From assembly GCA_932521025.1 (NCBI GenBank), contig OW051472.1, positions 8,432,001 to 8,496,000 of the forward strand: a DNA stretch of 64,000 nt, given 5' to 3'. How positions within the stretch are numbered: the stretch's first letter is position 1; each line of letters begins with the position of its first letter. This document shows, one piece after another, positions 59,917 through 64,000 of the stretch. Source of the DNA: Oscheius onirici. Lineage: Eukaryota > Nematoda > Chromadorea > Rhabditida > Rhabditidae. Position numbers and translations under genes: made by a program. The notes beneath the pieces are model-generated. The model made no database searches. It saw only the letters and a list, made by a program, of their open reading frames with translations, and had not been told where the DNA came from.

Positions 59917-60445
59917 TTAGTGGTCTGCTTCAGCATCCTTAGCCTTGGCCTCCTCGCGGAACTTTTTGAGAGCTTCGAGTTGCTTGGCGTTTAGGGAGTG
60001 CACGAGCTCGTTCAGCTTGGCCTCCTTGTCGGCATCACTGAATTCAAATTATCTATTGGCTTGAGAAGAAACTAACGAAGAGGCGAGGAATTCCTTGCAG
60101 AGGAGAGATCGGGCGCACTTGCGAGCGGCATCCTTGACCTCCTCGTCCTCGTGCTCCAGACGCTGTCCCATCCAGACGCTGAACTTGACGGTCTTCTCAG
60201 CAAGTTTGTGGATCTTGGCCTGAGAACAAGTTCATAAAGATAGAAACAAATGAAACCTTGGTGTCGGCATCCTGGTCGGCGAAGAGAGCCTCGATCTTAG
60301 GAAGCTTCTGGTCGGCTGGGACAGAGTGGTCGATCAGAATAGCCAGGGCATCCTTTCCGTGAGCACGAGCAGACTCGGGCAGAGAGTGGAGGACGGCTTG
60401 GGTCTTGTTAGCCTTGGCGATGAATCCTTCCCAGTTGACAGTCAT
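59917..60445 (-). CDS. Small helical protein, paralogue A (150 residues)
   Basis: Exons 60445-60257, 60219-60077 and 60037-59917; phases close. TTTGCAG 4 nt before the ATG is an SL acceptor. It starts MTVNWEGFIAKANKTQAVLH, continues with predicted helices (LPKIEALFADQDAD; KDAARKCARSLLCKEFLA) and ends LEALKKFREEAKAKDAEADH. No signal peptide. It is clearly a paralogue of the gene at 63141: same length, same start (MTVNWEG), same introns 1 and 2 position, and a matching last segment (EALKKFREEA / AAFKKFKAEA). I do not recognise the family; strong codon bias (GCC, AAG, CTC) suggests high expression. Confidence 0.8.
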
Positions 60446-61439
60446 GATCCTGCAAAGGAAAAATTTTCGACGAAAGAATTGAGAAGACGCGAGAAGAGAA
60501 AGGAGAAATGATAACTGCTCTTGAAGACTGGCTCTTTTTAAGCAAACTGCCTTTTTATGGTGGCCGGATGAATGCCTTTGCTTATCTCATGTCTAAACAT
60601 CGATCCCGGAGAAAAATGCAAAAGATAAGGATACAGAGTGCTTCGACGTAAACAACTCCACTGGGACATACTTCTGCCATTCTGGTTTTGAGGCTTGATT
60701 AAAAAAAGAAGAACACCAGCAGCTCGACTGGACTCAACAGATATTTTTTCGAGCCGGCTTGCTCACGTCGGCTCGGCCTGGTCTTCACCTTCGAGCCCCA
60801 AAGTTTCGGCTCGTGTCCAAGCATACTGGCAAGGCTTAAACTGACATAGTTCAATTGTGTATCTTACTCGTTCCTAGTAACTAGTCTTTATACAAAGCAG
60901 ACTTGTTATCACAGGAAGTTCCGCTCACCGACAGCTTGAACTAAAAGCTCATGACTCCAGCTTCTAATAATACTTTTCTGTAGTTTAGTATCGGAAGTGT
61001 CTCTTCAAAGAAAATCTGCACCAACGCGTAGAGTCTTTTTTATCTCCACGTGTCATTTTAGTACGCAATGGGACCGAAGCACGGACATCGTTCCGCAAAA
61101 CTTTATTGTGCTCAAGGCCCATTAAAGGATCCCAAAGATTGGCAAACAGGACTTTATGGACCGTCAGAATGTCTTTTTTTCCTGTACTTCAGTGGATTCT
61201 AAAAGCTGGTAAATGGTTGCTCTAATTGCTCGTGTCTTATCTCATTTTGGATAAGAAAAGAAACACACAGCAGGGACAAAGAACCCCGTTCTATCGGAGC
61301 CCTTTTGCAACGAAAAAAAAGAACTCGGAGCAAACAGATTCCCATATCATGGGCATGGTAAATATTTGCAAGGTTGGTGTTTGTTCCGACAAGTATATGT
61401 TGTCTGAGAATTACTCAGGTTTCAGAAAATTTCCTGAAA
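60446..61439. other. Intergenic, no gene supported
   Basis: Promoter of paralogue A and downstream sequence. A 44-codon ORF at about 61068 (MGPKHGHRSAKLYCAQ, +) is unsupported. A TTTTTAAGCAAACTGCC near 60536 has no clear role. Confidence 0.35.
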
Positions 61440-61954
61440 TCAGTTCGTCAAATTGTAAGGAAGCTGTAACAAAATCGTTTGAAACAGTGCTTTGGCCAAC
61501 TTTCCCATACCTTGGCTTGAATTACGTCGTAGGTGGCCACACAATCCGATGAATCAGCTTCGAAGATTTCCCCTGTAGCCGAATTACAGAAGACCATTTG
61601 TCGGGACAAGATCGCCATGACCATCGTCCGCAACAACACTATCGTTCCCGGTTTCAATTGCTCTCTCGTCTCCAAGACTTCGCCTCGTCCTATGCTCCAC
61701 AACAGCCAGAAGACTGACCAGGAGTCTTCCTTCTTGCCTTTTTCAACCTTCTCGAATTTGTTCTTGGTCCTCTGCAATCGCCTGTCCTCTCGAAATTTAT
61801 CTCGTCTTCTGGAACTTTCCTTTGGTGCTTTTTCGTTAACTTGTAATAGGCAAGACGTCGACATTGACTCCTGATCGTCTTCTTCTCCTTTGCTCCCAAA
61901 AAATTCGAGTTTCTGCAGAACCTCGAGCAACTCGTCTTCACCATCTTTTGACAA
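61440..61954 (-). CDS. Tentative charged protein
   Basis: A minus-strand open frame from about 61954 (SKDGEDELLEVLQKLEFFGS) runs through a basic stretch (RRRDKFREDRRLQRTKNKF) to QMVFCNSATGEIFEADSSDC and VATYDVIQAK at 61511. It splices over GTATGG..TTACAG (47 nt) to a last exon 61463-61440 (LPYNLTN, stop). The start is not defined: no ATG at 61954 (TTG). Hydrophobic WSVFWLLWSIG may be intronic. No domain recognised. Confidence 0.3.
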
Positions 61955-62109
61955 AGGACTGAAAGAAGTGCCTTTCGTTCACTGTGTTCAGCCCATTGTC
62001 CAGCGTTCATCTGAAACCAGCAAACTTGGATTCATTGAATCGTTACTGAAGCAGTTTATTTTGTACGAAAGAAGGAATTCACAATATGAAAAGTCGAAAA
62101 CCCGTAGTT

Positions 62110-62550
62110 CAGAAAAGAAGACGATGAAGGGATCCGAGACGGCGTTGAGCTCCGTGGCAAACTTCTTCTTGCGGGTCCGGGTCCTCCAACCAACGGTACA
62201 GATCAGCTACCTGAGAGACAATAGTTTGTTCAGAAAGCATAGAAGGTCACCTCAATTCCGTGGTAGTTGTCGACGACGGTACCATCCTTGCGAGCCAGTG
62301 GGTAAACATCAGAGTCAATATTGTTGACCACTTCTTTTCTGTGAACGCGGGAATTCTGGAAGCAAGTTGTTATTTCTGTAACTATTGACCAGTTCAGCCC
62401 AAAACTCAAAAGGAAAATAAACTCACAGTTTTGGCCTTCTTGACCTTCGTCTTCAGCATACGGGAGCCAAACCAAATGTCGCTATATTTTGACTCTTTTC
62501 CGAGAAACTTGTGAATGCCAGATCCGTTGATAAGACGCAGCCAGTTCGGA
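62110..62550 (-). pseudogene. Truncated, frameshifted prolyl oligopeptidase fragment
   Basis: Exons 62550-62427 (PNWLRLINGSGIHKFLGKES onward), 62355-62251 (ending VYPLARKDGTVVDNYHGIE) and from 62210 (VADLYRWLEDPDP). YPxARxDxxVVDxYHGxxVADPYRWLEDPD is the N-terminal signature of prolyl oligopeptidase (S9A). After EDPDP the frame breaks; KKFATELNAVSDPFI, the expected continuation, lies in another frame at about 62168-62125. No propeller or catalytic domain follows. The first exon does not look like the peptidase. A short exon MFGTRRLRRLSA at 62736 may belong to it but does not join in phase. Read as a broken relic. Confidence 0.5.
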
Positions 62551-63140
62551 CTTTGTCAGAAACAGTTCCTCCAAATTTGCTGGTGTCGTCGATAAGAGCT
62601 GATCATGAAATAGAGTCAGGCTAACCGGTAGGGGATTGGAAGGGACCGGTTGACTGGGGAAGGGATCAGAAGTAAAGAAGAAATCACAAGTAATAAAAAC
62701 CGCCGACAGACGGCGAAGCCGGCGGGTTCCAAACATAAATTGAAGAACTTTGTGAGTTTAGTTCAAGTTGTTTTAATGCGTTTACCTTGGATATTTTAAC
62801 GTAGCAGAGATGCGCAATACTGGTAAGGTTGAGAGTATTGCGATGACCATGTCAGTCAAGGGGTGCTTCCGAGAATATCGTACGTTGCATCATTTACCCC
62901 TCATGTTCTCTGGCACTATCGATCAGTTTTCCTTTGTCTCTATAAGCAATGCCACAACACAAAATGGGCGGTACTTTATCATGTAGAATTCCGTCAAGTT
63001 CAAATCACTTATATTGATTTTTTGTTAGGCTTGATTCTAGTAAAGAGGAAAAACATATAGGTCGGCCTGAAACGGCACTGACTGCCTAAAATCGACTTGA
63101 ATAAATTTATTTACAAATCAGATCTGTGAACCCTTCTCTT
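62551..63140. other. Intergenic; a possible first exon at 62736
   Basis: ATG at 62736 with MFGTRRLRRLSA and a GTTTTT donor could start the peptidase-like locus. Otherwise no gene. Confidence 0.3.
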
Positions 63141-63732
63141 CTAAGCTTCGATTTTGGCCTTTTCCTGAAAGATTTTCATCATTGCAGAAGTTTAAAAGCT
63201 TACATCAGCCTCAGCCTTGAACTTCTTGAAGGCGGCGATTTGGGTCTCGTTAAACCCGGCAACCAGAGCATTCAGCTTGGCCTCCTTCTCGGCGTCAGTG
63301 GCCTGAATTAACGTTATCTTTGAGTATTGATTTAGAAACTTTAAGAAAAGTTATCAAAACAAACCTGAACAAACTCGGGACAGACAAGAAGACGAACGAA
63401 GGAGCGGCATCCCTCACGGACTGTCTCCTCCTCTTGAGCGAGTCTCTGCTTTGTCCATTGAGCCACAGCTGCGACTTTTTCGGCAGCCTTGTGCAAGAAT
63501 TCCTGCACTCCTCTTTTACAAGAAAAACAATGAGGAATACCTTGGCCTTTTCGTCCTGAACGTTGGCAATGAGTTCATCGACCTTGGCAATTTTGTCGGC
63601 TGGCTCGAGCTGAGCATTTCCGAGAATCTTGAAGGCTTCGATCAACTTGGCCCGAGGTCCTTCGGGAAGAGAACGAAGAAAGTCTCTGACTCCATTGGAA
63701 GTCTTGATGACTCCTTCCCAGTTGACAGTCAT
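63141..63732 (-). CDS. Small helical protein, paralogue B (150 residues)
   Basis: Exons 63732-63541, 63502-63365, 63302-63204 and 63164-63141; phases close. ATCTGCAG 5 nt before the ATG is an SL acceptor. It starts MTVNWEGVIKTSNGVRDFLR, has helical segments (PADKIAKVDELIANVQDE; FLHKAAEKVAAVAQWTKQRL) and ends IAAFKKFKAEADEKAKIEA. Paralogue of the gene at 59917, with which it shares two intron positions, and has an additional short last exon. It has no signal peptide or recognised domain and is probably cytosolic. Confidence 0.8.
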
Positions 63733-64000
63733 TTTTCTGCAGATTTTTCCGGTTATGGGAATTTCAAGAGATGATGCAAGAGACAAGTTATCAAGAGAGG
63801 AAACTGTTATATCGGTCCCGCCGGCCACCTTTATACAACTCTTCTTGCTTACGTGGCATTGTTTTTCAGATCAGCCGAGCTTATTCACTCCGGGCCAGCT
63901 GTCAAGAAAAGGCCAATAAAACCAAAGGCAAACAGGGGTCGAACGCTCTGCTTTCTTGGTACTCTGACTCATAGATCACTTTCTCTTTTATTCAAAAAGA
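63733..64000. other. Upstream of paralogue B, right edge
   Basis: Presumed promoter; contains TTATACAACTCTTCTTGC near 63832. No gene seen. Confidence 0.35.

Noticed and set aside
61068..61202. Short ORF MGPKHGHRSAKLYC
   Set aside because: No splice site, conserved motif or poly-A context that would support it.

Overview
The window is nuclear DNA from a nematode. The evidence is: compact multi-exon genes on both strands; many introns of about 40-60 nt ending in TTTCAG-like acceptors; candidate spliced-leader (SL) acceptors (TTTTCAG and variants) a few bases to tens of bases before many start codons; and a recognisable nematode gene set (gob-1 type trehalose-phosphatase, serpentine chemoreceptor, Ly6/ODR-2-like protein, AAK-2, DGK-1, DYCI-1). 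The species cannot be determined from the sequence. I built the gene models by hand, translating across splice sites and checking intron phase; where an intron phase did not close I say so.

Layout. 1-7010 (-): a giant Ser/Thr/Gly-rich secreted mucin built from duplicated phase-1 exons, running off the left edge. 7011-8916: no convincing gene, but a 958-bp element with about 200-bp inverted termini. 8917-11631 (-): dynein intermediate chain. 12246-13380 (-): remains of a transposon integrase. 14132-14547 (+): a tentative small gene. 14732-18874 (-): theta-type diacylglycerol kinase. 19.5-21.9 kb: no gene seen. 21957-23491 (+): orphan tail-anchored zinc-ribbon protein, convergent with gob-1 (23599-25435, -). 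27009-29439 (+) F-box protein and 29547-31681 (+) serine carboxypeptidase are 107 bp apart and probably an operon. 32224-33231 (-): calmodulin-like protein. 33.2-35.7 kb: gene-poor. 35749 (+) small orphan. 36428-37811 (-) second F-box gene. 38362-39896 (-) tRNA pseudouridine synthase. 40628-41691 (-) serpentine receptor. 42126-42541 (-) degenerate eIF5A-like protein. 44037-44805 (+) Ly6-like GPI protein. 45213-46566 (-) cytosolic aspartate aminotransferase. 47634-50399 (+) AMPK catalytic subunit. 50805-55704 (+) monocarboxylate transporter with a 2.7-kb first intron. 56038-56525 (+) orphan. 56815-57517 (-) membrane protein. 57769-59807 (+) Cys/Pro-rich secreted protein. 59917-60445 and 63141-63732 (-) are paralogous 150-residue helical proteins. 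Between them lie a tentative gene and a broken prolyl-oligopeptidase fragment.

The genes form no single pathway. Energy metabolism and signalling are well represented (AAK-2, GOT-1, GOB-1, DGK-1, MCT), as expected of an ordinary gene-rich nematode arm. The unusual features are the mucin's exon architecture, a eIF5A paralogue lacking the hypusine loop, a GC-AG intron and alternative 3' end in the Cys-rich gene, several MITE families in introns, and relics of an integrase and a peptidase.
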